The notes beneath the pieces are model-generated. The model did not search any database, was not told the origin of the DNA, and saw nothing but the letters and a program-made list of their open reading frames with translations. DNA of 64,000 bases, taken from positions 8,362,729 through 8,426,728 of the forward strand of contig CM049314.1 of the NCBI GenBank assembly GCA_026874595.1. The letters run 5' to 3'. This DNA comes from Sipunculus nudus. Taxonomy: Eukaryota > Annelida > Sipuncula > Golfingiida > Sipunculidae. The position numbers were made by a program, and so were the translations under genes. Below, in pieces: positions 1 through 12,723 of this stretch (positions are counted from its first letter, which is position 1; the number at the start of each line of letters is the position of its first letter).

Positions 1-3000
1 CACTTGTATTTGGTTACCCTAGCTCCCACCATTTTCGAGACATTTTACTTGCCCTGGGCAAGTAGTTAACTGTTAATGTCAAACCCTGCTTGTTTCTCCA
101 TCTTCTTTCTGTTCTGTGAGAAAAATTTTGATGTCTTTCAAGGGGAACAATTGGGTTCCAAAACAATTTTCCCAGGATAAAGATTGTATCATGCAGAATT
201 TGATGAGACTTCTGGAAGGCATGGTTTCTTCCGTGGTCTTATTTCTAGAACATGCAACAGCAGCCTGTCATGCTTGTGGTGCCCCATCCCCTAAAACTAC
301 TTATTTGCATTAAGCGGAAATTCTTAAGGAACACAATGGTTTTCCAGAACCTCTGACTGGGTGCAGCTGCCAATTGTCAAATTGATTTCCCTTTTACTTT
401 CATTGCTGTCAGCCTGCCACACAATCTTTTGTTTTGTTTTAATCGTGTGATCAATTGGTAAAAATCCGCTTCCTGAACTCATGGAACTAAAGCATAAACA
501 ATTCATAATGACTGGAAATTACCACGTGCTGCCAAATTTAACAACGGATCAAATGATACGGAGAATCTATATCGGTACAATCAAAATGACATCAAACCAA
601 AATCAGACCTGGTAAAATAAATAGCAATTCCAGGAATGTTGTTCTGACATTTTGTCCTTTATCTGAAAGCTAAGGTGGTCTATGTTAAAATAATATTTAC
701 TACTGGGGGTTTAACAACACCAAATTAGAGATGCACTGAAGTGCAAACCCTTGATTAAATTGTAATCATTTCATAATCTCATTATCATTTTGTTTCGATT
801 AAAATTTATGCATTCACCATCGTGACACCCTCAGTTAGCTGTCAACTTTGACAGAACACATTGCAATGCAGAGGCCATTTACTGTATATGCTCTACAGAC
901 TAAGAGCTGGACGCCATGTTAGCTACACAAATGCGGCTGGCTTAGACAAAAAGACTGCTGATTTTATTAGTAAGCCAAATTATGTGGCTCGACTTGGCTT
1001 ACAAAATGTTGGCTGGCCTAAAATGACCTAAAAATAGTGAATGCCTATTCATATCTGACAATGTTACAAAAAGGAAGTACCCCTTATTTAACAAGTTCTA
1101 CATTACTTGTGACATATTGCATCCACTTTACTTTTAACTTTTCTTGTAAATAAATCTTGAGTATAGTTTATTCTGGTGGTTTCATAACAGAATAAACTAA
1201 ACACATTTGAACTAAGACAGTTACACTGTTTCCTGTCAGAAAAAAAAAACTGAACATTTGTTTTGGACATTTTTTAATTGTAAAAGATTGATATGTTTGT
1301 ATTAATTTTTCTCAAGCCAAAATGAGCTGCACAAGAATTGATTTTAAAGGCCATCAGGTATATTTTCAGCAATCTAGGACTAAGGCAATGAAAACAAAGC
1401 TGCCAAGATTTACATAGTGCACTTGTATCATGACTCCCCTGAACATCTACTAATTTTGACAACAGTAAAAGTGACTGATCAATGGTCAGAAAGTAAACCC
1501 AAACTGATTCACTGGGAAGGGACAAAAGACTGTGAATGGCACTGAAAAATCAAGAAACCCATCAGTCACCAAGCTTAGCCGAATTCATATAAATATTTAT
1601 TTTTTACCTTTTTACAAATTGGGTGTGAGAATAAGAATACTTACTGAAATGAATTTTATATAAAATCCATGAAACTACCCTCCATTTGATTTTATTGCCT
1701 TTCTAATTTTCCTGCTTTCAGCTTTTGAACAGTGGGATTGATTTAATCAGCATACTCATTCATACACAGTTCATGATAATTCAATTAAGAGTGTCTATTA
1801 AACCAGGCATTGATAACTAAATGATAAAGTATTGCATGAAGTATTACACTGCAGCCTAACGGATATGAAATTCCTTTAATTATGTATCAGCAATCACAAG
1901 CAGTTTATCCTTAATTCCAACATGTGACTTTTTACATACAGGTTTTAATTAGCATGTACATAAAATGGCAGCTCCCCTCCCCATAAGCAGTTTGGATATT
2001 TTGCTAAATCAGAGTATGATACGGACACCAATACAGAAAAGGAAAGTACACCAAGGACAGCCTGAAGGCAGGAATCTCTCTATCTTGCAAGTAGAAGCTG
2101 GAGGAACACTTTTCTGGTGACCATGCCCTAATCCTGATATTCTATAGCAAGATAATATAGATGAGACAGGCCTCTTCAAGCATTGCACTGTTCCATCCTA
2201 GTATTCTGAAAGTCCATGATATTTTGTAAAAATACTGAATATTTATAAACATTTCACGTTTTTCATCAGTTTATATAAAATGTACTGGCGTCAGTATGTT
2301 TTTAACTATTTCATGAATTTACCGAAGTTGTTAGTAAGTTTGTCTGTTTTACTGCTTAACTGTTTTGCAATATGGCTACAGGTGCCATCGTTTTATAATA
2401 TAATGTTTCTTAAGGGATAATGAACAAAACTACGTGGGCAATGTATATGAGTACACATCTGGAATGTAAAGTTTCAAGATGAGAAGGTAAAACCACAAAC
2501 AGCGATGTTAAATGTCAGGTTACATTAAGCAGGGATTACAATTTTCTAAAGAGGCCAACTTAGTTGGTGCCTTCAGGCTCAAACACAAGTCACTCTTCCT
2601 TGTACTGTGAAAGAAAAAAATGCAATGAGCTGCTCCTGAACAATTTCCATTGGACATTTTTTTCCCCAGAAAATTACTGTTCCACATATGGGAGCACTCA
2701 CAGCTAATATAGAATTAGAAGGAAAGCTCATATTAGTACTTGTTTTTTTTTAACACTAATTTTACAGCCTGAGAAATTAGAAAAAAAAGAACATATTTTT
2801 CATAACCTAGTCAAGTGACAGCTACATGGAATGACTCCTGAGGTAAGCATACAGCTATAAAGGAACAATCATTAGGGCCATGTTTTTTTAGGGACCTTGC
2901 AGTGAAATAACAGTCTCTTCAACAAGCACTAGCTAATTAGTTTTACATCAGCCTATGTAAATATAGTCAACTTCCTTTGGAAAGAAATAACTTGCTTCCA

Positions 3001-4420
3001 TATCACAGATGAGGCCCTCTGGGCTTGACGTTAATTAAATGGTCAGATGTTAAAATTCATCAGGACTAATGACCCATCAGGTATATGAAACCTGTAGGTG
3101 GTAAGGTAGATCAGGTGGATAAACCATGTTTGGTGAGTGGGACTGAAGCGGCAATAATGCCTCGTGGGTGGGTGACACCAGCAATAGACCAATCCCTTGT
3201 AACTTAAAAGCCTGCCACTGCTGGGAAGATGGGCTTGCTCGACCGCCTGCTCACTCACACTGCAGCATTCACATGTGGATCAATCAGACATGAAAATACG
3301 TGGCATGCTTAGACTTAGTAAGAGTAAAAGACATAATCACTACTGTCAAGTGAACTAGTTACAGTGTTGCAGCTTTAGGTGTGAAAGCTTGGTAGTTGCA
3401 GCTCTCTGACTGTTCTGAAAGTTGAGGGTTGGATCACATTACAGCTTGGTAGTGTAGGAGTACTGAGGGGGATAGCTGCTCCGTAACATACTGCTGTGAT
3501 CAAACTATATGGTCTAAGGCCCACAGCTGGCTGAATAGTGACTGCATACTATTGGACAAGGAATTAACATTTCTTTAGTGAATGGAAGAGTTGGAGAAGT
3601 GTCCATCCATCAATCAATTTGAAAGGTCAAAGAAAAGCAAACAGGTATGTTTAACAGCTGTTTTTTTATCAGAGGATACTACAGAATTAATAAATTCAGC
3701 AAATATTTTATCTAATTAATATTGAAGCAGGTATGTCACAGGAACAAACTTTTGTCGAGTGTGGAAGACTTTACAGAAATAAAGTAAATATCCAGCAGTT
3801 GCCCTCAAAGGTAAATGCTGTATATCAAAAGTATACTTGATTTACGCTCTAATCCAAAAATGATGAGAGAGACAGGTGATTCAACAGATGTTGTAACTGA
3901 TATATGATTATGGCTGGTATGGTATTTACTTTCCAATAAAGGTGTGAGTATAAATTCTACAGTTACTTATCAATAAGGATCATTCCGACATCAACAGGTG
4001 TATGTAATAGATGGTCTTATCCCAAGGTGATGGTTCAGGTAGATAAACTAACAGGTTTAATTTGATGAATTTTCAATAAAGACAGGTGTTGTTTTTAATA
4101 AATAATATCCCAGACAGAACCATGAGTGATGCAGCAGTGAAATAATACCTCAACAGAGAGGTTTGCCTGATGGAGTGTTTGATCAATAAATGATGAAAAA
4201 ATAAGGTGTGTTCAGCAGGTGTTTTTAATTCCCCAATTAATTACAGCAATAATCCATTTTTTGTGTTTACATTTTAAAAGCCCAAGAGCTGTGACATCAA
4301 TGTATCCCTGGTATAAGCAATGTTCAGAAAATGATGATGGAGACATGTAACTCTGACAGGGATCAAATATTCATTATATATAATTTGTTTGGTCATGAAA
4401 ATCCTTCCAATAAATGAAAT
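1..4420. other. Intergenic DNA, no gene recognised
   Basis: AT-rich sequence with many stops in all frames. The open frames of 60-83 codons here have no recognisable motifs and no convincing splice context. Between about 3600 and 4230 the phrases 'caataaa' and 'caggtgt' recur irregularly (for example near 3933, 4073 and 4186), which suggests a decayed tandem repeat, but no clean period is visible. I see no RNA gene or intact mobile element. Confidence 0.6.
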
Positions 4421-4422
4421 TA

Positions 4423-4594
4423 CAATAGAACCTCTCCTCGTGAACACCTCCAAGAAGTTGGCACCTCTTAAGTGTGGGCAGATTTTGCAGTCTTGTTTTT
4501 TCTGCTTTTTATTTTTTGTGTTGTGGCAATGACTGCCATATGGTGGGCACTGGGCACCTGTATAATGAGGGATGTTTTTATAGAGGTTTTGCTG
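4423..4594. mobile_element. Short pogo/Tigger-like MITE (172 bp)
   Basis: The left end reads CAATAGAACCTCT and the right end, reverse-complemented, reads CAGCAAAACCTCT, an imperfect 13-bp terminal inverted repeat. Both ends are flanked by TA (4421-4422 and 4595-4596), the target duplication expected of Tc1/mariner/pogo transposons. There is no coding capacity, so it would be a non-autonomous element. A 61-codon open frame that begins inside it and runs past its right end is not supported as a gene. Confidence 0.6.
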
Positions 4595-4720
4595 TATATG
4601 TGTGTCTATGCCACAAACAAGTTTTATAGATATGTATCAATGATAGGCTATAAATAAATGCAGCATTTACACTTAAATATTATAGTGCGTTATATGTAAT
4701 AGTGTACATTAATACTAATA

Positions 4721-4882
4721 CAGTGAGACCACACTTATTGACCACCTCAGTTTAGAGACCACCTCAAAATAATGACCACTTTTTTCACAGTCCCATTTCT
4801 TTTCTGCTCTTTACATCAGGCCTGGAAAATGTGACCACTTTATCTAGGTCCTGTTGGTGGTCACAATTTTGAGGGTTCACTG
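4721..4882. mobile_element. Short pogo-like MITE (162 bp)
   Basis: The left end CAGTGAGACC and the right end (reverse complement CAGTGAACCC) form a terminal inverted repeat. Both subterminal regions carry GACCACC-type motifs on opposite strands. The left flank is TA, while the right flank is TG, so the target duplication has probably mutated. It lies 126 bp from the MITE at 4423-4594. Its GACCACC subterminal motifs resemble those of the larger element at 43374-44596, so the two may belong to one family. Confidence 0.55.
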
Positions 4883-5791
4883 TGTATGGTCTCTCCTGCA
4901 TGCCGTGTTATTATCAATGTAGCCTCTTCTAAAGTGAACAAATGTAGGGCTTGTTAAGTTAATGTGTATCAACTAACTAAATGTAAGTATGGGGGGCACT
5001 TTTTCTATCAATATGTAATAAAAGACTATCAAATATTTAATAAAATAAAAAGGATTATAATAACCTTGCATTAAAAATAGCAAGGTTAATGACTTGCGCA
5101 TAACATCCTACCTAAATGAGATTACATGGTGTGCCAAAAACAAACATGTAAACGTTTAACCCTTGAGTGACCTGACAGTTGTGAGGCAATCAGTCGATAT
5201 GTCAGCATATGGCTTTATAATTAATACAGTGATCTGGTGTTTAGGTTTTATCAGATAGCTGATCAATAAAAATTTACATGGATCTGAAGGGTAGAGCCAT
5301 CAGGGATTAAGGTGAACTTGACCGATATATATATTCATGTTACAAGAGAGCTTACATTCACCAATATTCAATTTGAAATTTTGGGAAATAAAAGACAATA
5401 AATTTATGGAAAATATGAAAAAGTAATTATGATTGCAATTCAAAATAAAATGCAATAACAGAAATTTCAATTACAATTGCAATTAAAATACAATTACAAG
5501 AATTAGACGGGTGTGAGAAATCAAAGTTTAAACTGCTATTGATGGAAAATACCATTATTTTGTTCAATAGATCACTCTAGTGTTGTTTGAGTGATAAAGC
5601 TGTGCCATAATTCATTATGAATGAAAAACCATTAATCATATTTAGAATAGTAATGCTATGCTGTAATATCTGTCAACAGATTATTTTCAAGAAACAAAAA
5701 AGTAGATAAATATACAGAACTTAGCACAAGAATATACCAACATTTATGATTAATTACCAATACAACTAGATGTATGCAATCATCAAGTAAT
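4883..5791. other. AT-rich intergenic DNA, nothing recognised
   Basis: The stretch includes runs of imperfect 'caattacaattgcaatt' type sequence around 5420-5500. I see no gene, RNA or element boundaries. Confidence 0.6.
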
Positions 5792-6140
5792 TATGCAATA
5801 GAAGCCCCCCCCCCAGGGCCACATATATCTCTATAAAGGGGGGGGGGGGGGCTGATTTGCATATTCTATAGCCATGTAAAACTTAGATCAAGCACTGCAC
5901 TGTTCAGTACTGAATTTGTTGGTGTGTAGGTGTAAAGAATTTAGAGTCAGCTGCCCCGGTGTATGCAATACAAGCCCCCCCCCCCCCCCCAGGGCCACAT
6001 ATATCTCTATAAAGGGGGGGGGGGGGCTGATTTGCATATGCTATAGCCATGTAAAACTTAGATCAAGCACTGCACTGTTCAGTACTGAATTTGTTGGTGT
6101 GTAGGTGTAAAGAATTTAGAGTCAGCTGCCCCGGTGTATG
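5792..6140. repeat. Tandem duplication (about 170 bp x 2) with facing poly-C and poly-G tracts
   Basis: Two nearly identical units begin at TATGCAATA (5792 and 5962). Each holds a C tract (10 C at 5805-5814; 16 C at 5975-5990), then about 23 bp, then a G tract (14 G at 5838-5851; 13 G at 6014-6026). The C and G tracts can pair as a hairpin within one strand. The rest of the two units differs at only a few bases, which indicates a recent duplication. An open frame crossing it (5916-6104) is a by-product of the tracts. Confidence 0.85.
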
Positions 6141-9100
6141 TGTGTTAACATGCAGGTGTGTCATTTCCTAAGGTGGCCCCTTGGCCCACAATGTTCTTCT
6201 GTAATATCTGAAAATGGCATACTATATTATGGAGGGAACAGTAATGGGCACTTCCAAGTAATGAGCTTGATTTCATTTGAAATTATTAGCTCCAAATCTT
6301 TTAAACCAACAGTATGGCACATCTATGAAATAAAAATATGTCAAGTCTGAACTTTATTCACTTTTACAGCTTTGAATAACTATAAGCAGGCTTTACCAAG
6401 GGTCTTGAATTAAGGCATAAAACAGGTTTTTTAGAATGATACAAAAATAATTTGAAAAGATAACCTGAATATGATTGTGTGACTATTAAAAACATATATA
6501 ATTGTACCATAAACAAGACAGTAATTGTGTTTTCTCAATACAAGCAGGGCAATACTCAATAAATACAACTAGAAAGTATCAGCTTAGGCAGGCATTGCCA
6601 CCTGTTATTGATGTAAAAGAATTTTTCATAAAGACCTAATGGTATATTAGATAATGAGGTCGACTGCTTATGCATGCACTTATAGTTCTCCTTCTTCAAT
6701 GAAAACCAAAGTGCTACTACGGTAACCCTGCTACATTACACGATTGACCCAGCAGTCGCATGACTCCCGGCGCTCAGCTGTACGTATTGATCTTTATCAT
6801 CTTGTCCATATTTCACAATAGCTTTATAACAGATTAACCATTGTAAGCAATGTCTCCATCAATATTATTGGTCACACTGTTAATAACAAAATATCCACTG
6901 ACAGCTACTTTCGAGCTTCTCGTTTTCTCAGTATAACATGATCATTGATGTTGTTTCAGTCTCATGCACTGTGACTGTGTTATTATCTATAGTACTAATG
7001 AACTGGTCCTTTACACCAGCACCAATGCATATTTGCTGCTTAAGAAAGATTTGTTCAGTACATGATATGGATATTGTAAACATTTAAGTCAGTTGCTCAA
7101 ATAAGGAGTAAATAGCAGTGGACAGGAATTCAGGAGCCATCAGGACCTTACCAGAATACCCAAGTTTACTCCTGATGTTGGTATGTTGTGTATTAATTAT
7201 TATTCATTTTGGTCAGTTTAATTATCTTTAGGTAATTTAATAAAAGACATCAATGGCATAGCACTGAGAAATCTTTCAACTGGGCATTAGAGACTAATTT
7301 TATCTTGACAGTATTAAGTCCTTCAGAGGAAAGTGTTCCAATACTTATGTATCTGTGCACAGAAAAGAAGATTTTCTCTTAATTTCAAAGTTACTATTTC
7401 AAACTACTTTTCAGGGGTTTTAGATTTTTCTTTCTATACTCTAAGCACCCTCCAATACCACAACAGCAAAGCAGTGATGATCCTCATATTTTTACACCCA
7501 ATGGCATGTCTCCTTCTATCAAATAAATAGATCAAGTAGATATCTTTTAGAATTCAAGGGCCTGACATACTAAGTTGGCTCTTGATGTAGTAGCACTCAT
7601 TTTTACTGTTTTTCGAAAGAAGTACAATTGTAATAGAGACTGCCTGATCAGTCGTCTTGGTGCATAAGCTTTGAGATTGTAACTACTTGCCATAAGCCCA
7701 GCACGCTCGCCATGAAGCTACTATGATGCTAATGAGCATACATTGTGATTCTGTGTATACTATTCCTTTTGTCACTGTACGTGGTGAGTACCTATAAGCT
7801 ATATGGACAACTTTTCAACTCTATACAAAACAGGAATGGTTATATGTGAATATGCAATAAGTAATCCTATATTAAACCACTGTAACCTAAAACAGCCTCC
7901 ATCTACAGGCCAAATTTTTGTTTAACTATTTACCACCATCAACTAAAAGAAGTAATTTTTATTATAATACTAAGGCATCATAGACTGAAAGGATTACAAA
8001 CTTGCACCTATATCAGTTTACTGACAATAAACAGACAAAAGGGGGTATCCTCAAAAAGCAAGGACATCTGTAAATTTACTTACAATGACCTAAACCAGTT
8101 ATCAAATAACAATATAGTGCACCTCTGTGTTAGCATGTACATCAGGTGGCCTGCTTTGAGTTGTGATCAGGCAGTATCTGGTTATTTTATTAAATTTGCT
8201 TGCAGGACACTGTTAACCTTCAGAGAAAGCTGCTAGGAATACTAAACGTGGTGGGTAACAAGGTGCTAAACTGCTGAAGATGTACTTTATTACATTATCC
8301 TACAGACCTGCTGGCAGGCAGACCATCTCAGAATATCAAACAGGTTATAACTGGGTCATAAAAGACCAGAGCTGTTCTTTACTGGTTCACCGTATCAGGT
8401 CTTTACTAATATTAAGCTGCACATTGGACATCTAAATATGGAGTCCATTAGGAGTTTGTGTCATGGAATCAAGCAGAGAAATATGGTTGGATCTTATATA
8501 ATTTTGGTAAAATATTTATGGACTTCCTGTATTGAGAAAGTCATGTGAATTGGTGGTCTTTATTGACAAGTCGACAGACTAATGTTCACTGTCCTGATGA
8601 TCTCAGTTGCTGTATATCTGCGGTGAGGACCATCACAGAGTACCAGTTCAGACAACCTGCCAGGCACAGAAAGAAATATGACGGATCATTAGTGTAGAGC
8701 TTAACCTGGGGACACCAGTCTCAAAACCCTTCCAGCAGCAGCAAGACGACAAAGTCCAGTCGTAATCCATTGGACTTATGAAGCTTGAAGCCCCTGAGTT
8801 TGAACCCCATTGAGACCAAAACAGTCTAGGCTAGACATTTGATGTACTTTAAAAGATGAATTTCTCAGTTCAAATAAATAATAACTGAAGCTGCAATAGT
8901 AGAAGACCTTTCATGAGCTGTTCCAGATAATGTCTATATCAAGAATTTTGCATTATTTTTGGTTCTGTGTAACAATAACTTGAGATCTAGATAGATTAAT
9001 GATGTTACTTTACTTTTTTTTTTTTTATGTAACACTTAAAGTAAATTGACTTATTGACTTTCAAGCACCTAAATATTAAAAATATCATCAAATTTCCAGT

Positions 9101-12100
9101 CAATTTTTCAGAGCTTGCAAAGGATTGTGCATGTGACAAAATGTAGAGAAAAAAATGAAAAGCAATTACCAACTATTAAAAAATAAATGAAAAGTTTTTG
9201 GCAGACCAATATGTTACATATGTTTCTCAAAACACTTGATTGGCTTATTATTATATTGTAATTAAAGGACAATTGCACTATACCTCTAAAGCCAAATTCA
9301 TGACTTTTTGTCTCTGCTTCATATCTGATATGTTGAATGACAAAATAGACCTGTTTTCATCATTCATAAATGCAGATGAATCAAAACGCACTTACACTGA
9401 TCTGCGTTCTGGTCTTTACTTTTTAACTTATTTGCTTTTTCACGTCTGGTTTGACCTTTTTAGCACAAAGTTTTTTCTAAAGGAGCAATTTCAATTTCAA
9501 ATTCCATTCCCCTGAATACCGTCTGGATGGACATGCCAAGAGGCAAATGTCTGGAGATATCAGTTCCCCACTAGCACAGGTTTTCAACTTTTGACTATTA
9601 ACCTGTTGGTCTTTTAACTTGTTTCATTCCTTCAGACATGCCTTCTGGTGATAACATTAGAAAATGCGAATTGAGGTTGGTGTACTCCTATCACGGGACC
9701 CAAACCAGACAATGGCAACAGTCTACCTATCAGACAAGATTCAATGCAACTTCACCTGGAAAAGGTCACCAGAGCCCTCAGAGGCATGATTTAATTGAAA
9801 GTCTTCTCTGTATTAATTTAATCATAAGGATCGAAATGTTTTCTTTCACTTCCTTTAAACTCTATCTCTGTTCTGCCAAATCGTCTTTGTTGCCCAGCAA
9901 TTCATCAGCAGTGGTTTTGCATTCTGAATTTTAAATATCTTTTTTTGGTCTTCTGACAGTCCTGACATATGATCCAACACTTGCCGGGGTATGCAAAATA
10001 CTGTTTTATCCAACAACTTAAGGACAGGCAAACAATTTCTCTGTGTTGTCCCATATCAACAGATCCATACTTGAAATGCAAATTTCTGAATTTTTTTATT
10101 TATATAATAAAAAAAATTTGGATAGAACATGTACCAGGTCTGAATTAGAACTATATTTAACAAGTAATTACTTTTTATCATTCTGGTATTATTTTTTATT
10201 CAATCTTTCTTAAAATTTATCTGCATGATGGGCAAAAATAATTGCTAATTAATGCATATTAGTTAGGGCCAATGGATACTGCCACCTAGATTCTTGACAC
10301 AGGATGGAAAAAATTGTTTACTTGTTCCTACAAGATCTTCAATGTGGAGAAAATAAAAGTATTCCAGAATTCCTGGGATTATAAAAGCAAAAGTATTATA
10401 TTATTCTCAAGAAGTACAACACATTAAGAGAAACAGGAAAAAATTACATGTTCTGACAAAATATCCTATTCAACAGAACCGGAACACAGATATAGCCTTC
10501 ATATTAATATGCTTGTTGTATAAATTTGTTTTACTCATACTTTATTCAACAGTTGAGTACTTTTGATTCTCTTTGTCCAATTCTGAAAAAAAACCTTTAA
10601 ATATCAAAAGCATGGCTGGATTAAAAATTTGATATATTTACTTGCTGAACATTTGTTAAATCAATGCCTGAAGAAATGCAAGAAATGAGAGTTCTAGCTT
10701 CAAGTTCTCTTCTTTCCAGGGTACAAATGGAGTTCAATTACCAACTATTTATACCCTGGTAATAAGAATGCTTCAAGACTTTACATGGCTGACATATATA
10801 ATGAGAATTTGAAAAGCTTTATGTTACTTCAATGCAGTTGAAAATGTGTGTATGAATGATACTTAAAAGTAATATAGGTCATAAATTCCACTGTTTTTTT
10901 TTTTTCAATGGAAAAGTCATTGGTAGAAGATTATAATCTGGAAGTGGTCAGAATTGGTTGTTAAATCATGTGTGATGATTGAAAGAAAACAAATGACTGA
11001 TATATGATTAAAATCATTCATTCTATGTGCCCTCTTCTATTTGCTTTATAAAATAATACCTAAAATTTTGGGCATGTAAATTCAGTCTGACATGTATGTC
11101 ATGCTGACAGGAAGATTATGGCCTGAGACACTGACAGTTCCTGGCTGCACAAGCTTAAGTTTTAATGTTGTTATCTAATTAGTGTCTGTCTTTCCTTTTT
11201 CTCTGACTGGATTACATTTATAATACCCAGTTTTCTTGTTAATATGACTTCTTTGCATGTAAATACATAAAAGTTGGTAATCAATTAATCAAAAATGCAA
11301 AAAATTTAGTTGATCATGACAGAAAATGACTAATCATAGATATACATGTAATTGAGTAAGTGGCACACCATTCTAATCTTGGCAGAAAATTGTCCGCAAA
11401 ATTGACAGATATAGTGACAGTGTCACTGCATAATCTGCTGAAAGGTGTCATTTCTATGCAAATCTTGGTCTCCTTTTCATTTCAAATTTCCAAAAATAAA
11501 GAAAACAGTTTATGAGAGGGACAAAAGGGCAGGCTGTCCTTTGGCCTCTTTCTGATCTTGTCACTGTGGCAACCCTAAACCTGTCACCACAGCAACCCCA
11601 AGTGGCTAGAAACTGACATGTATGTGAGCAGACGTCACTTCATGGGTGATTTCTTTGGTCTGGAGATTGACATTCTGTCAGACCTCAAGAGATTTTCTGG
11701 CCCGTTATGAAAGGTCAGAATACACTGATAGATGGTCGCAAGTAGAACACTTGCACTTTGTGGCATATCTTTTCATTTATGACTGGTGTCCCTTTTTGTC
11801 ATAATGCGACCACTGTTTTCATGCTAAGTGGTTGAATATAGCATATATGCCTTCAAGGGCTATCCAATGTCATCCATCATAATGCTAACTTAGAAAGTTC
11901 CAAGAAAAAAAGGTGCTCACCAGCCCTTTTATAAATTATATCTAAAACATTTTTCACACCCTGGTTACGAGTTTGCTTTGCTAGGAATAGACTCATGTTG
12001 CCAAGCCATATATATCGTCACCCAATTAACTTATCAGCCCATTTTCTGGTTCATTAAGATATTTCTGTTGCGAACTAATTTTGTGGTAGATTAAACAGCA

Positions 12101-12723
12101 AGCTGAAATGACTGGTACACAATTATGGGGAAGGTTCTCATAAGTTGAGCTTTTATGTTCAAAGTAGATCCTGCCATTAATATGGTCATAATTTCTGAAG
12201 CAGTTACGCTGATTCTGCAATTATTTTCTGCTAGGTAATTATGGAGTCAGTTCTGATGTAGTTCCAACATACTCTGCTGCTTATAGCTAACTACTGGTCC
12301 ATAAGAACCATAGATCCTGTTCAACTGGGTCTTCAAAATATAAAACAGAACTTCTGAAGTAATTCTGTTCATCTTTCAGTCCTTGGTGAAAGGACAATAG
12401 ATTCAACTGGAAACTGTTCCAACAGTAATGAAATACTTTATTAAGTCACAACTGAAGCTAGATATAACAAGCACTATGTTGAAGAAAATCCTATCTGGCT
12501 CATTTAATGATAATGAAGAGACTGCAGCTTTCTGGATTAAAGTCTAGACAAAAATAATAAGCCACAACATGTAAACCTTGTCTTTTGACTTTTTAAAAAC
12601 TTGTAGTGATTTAATACCATGATCTCATTCCATCTTAAAGAACTTTATTTAAATATCTGTAGGTGCAGATTGCAGACAGTTTCACTTGAAGCAAATTTTG
12701 AGCCACTCAGATTAAATAATAAA
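6141..12723. other. Intergenic DNA, no gene recognised
   Basis: A long AT-rich stretch. The longest open frames (98 codons at 9638-9934 and 91 codons at 9240-9515) show no domain, no repeat family I recognise and no codon pattern that sets them apart. Homopolymer T tracts occur near 9010 and 10895. I could not support any RNA gene or mobile element here. Confidence 0.55.

Noticed and set aside
8700-8860. Possible tRNA-derived SINE on the minus strand (B box GGTTCAAACTC, A-like box TAGCCTAGACTG)
   Set aside because: The boxes are only about 27 bp apart start to start, against 43-44 in the better SINE copies, and no tail or second copy was found.
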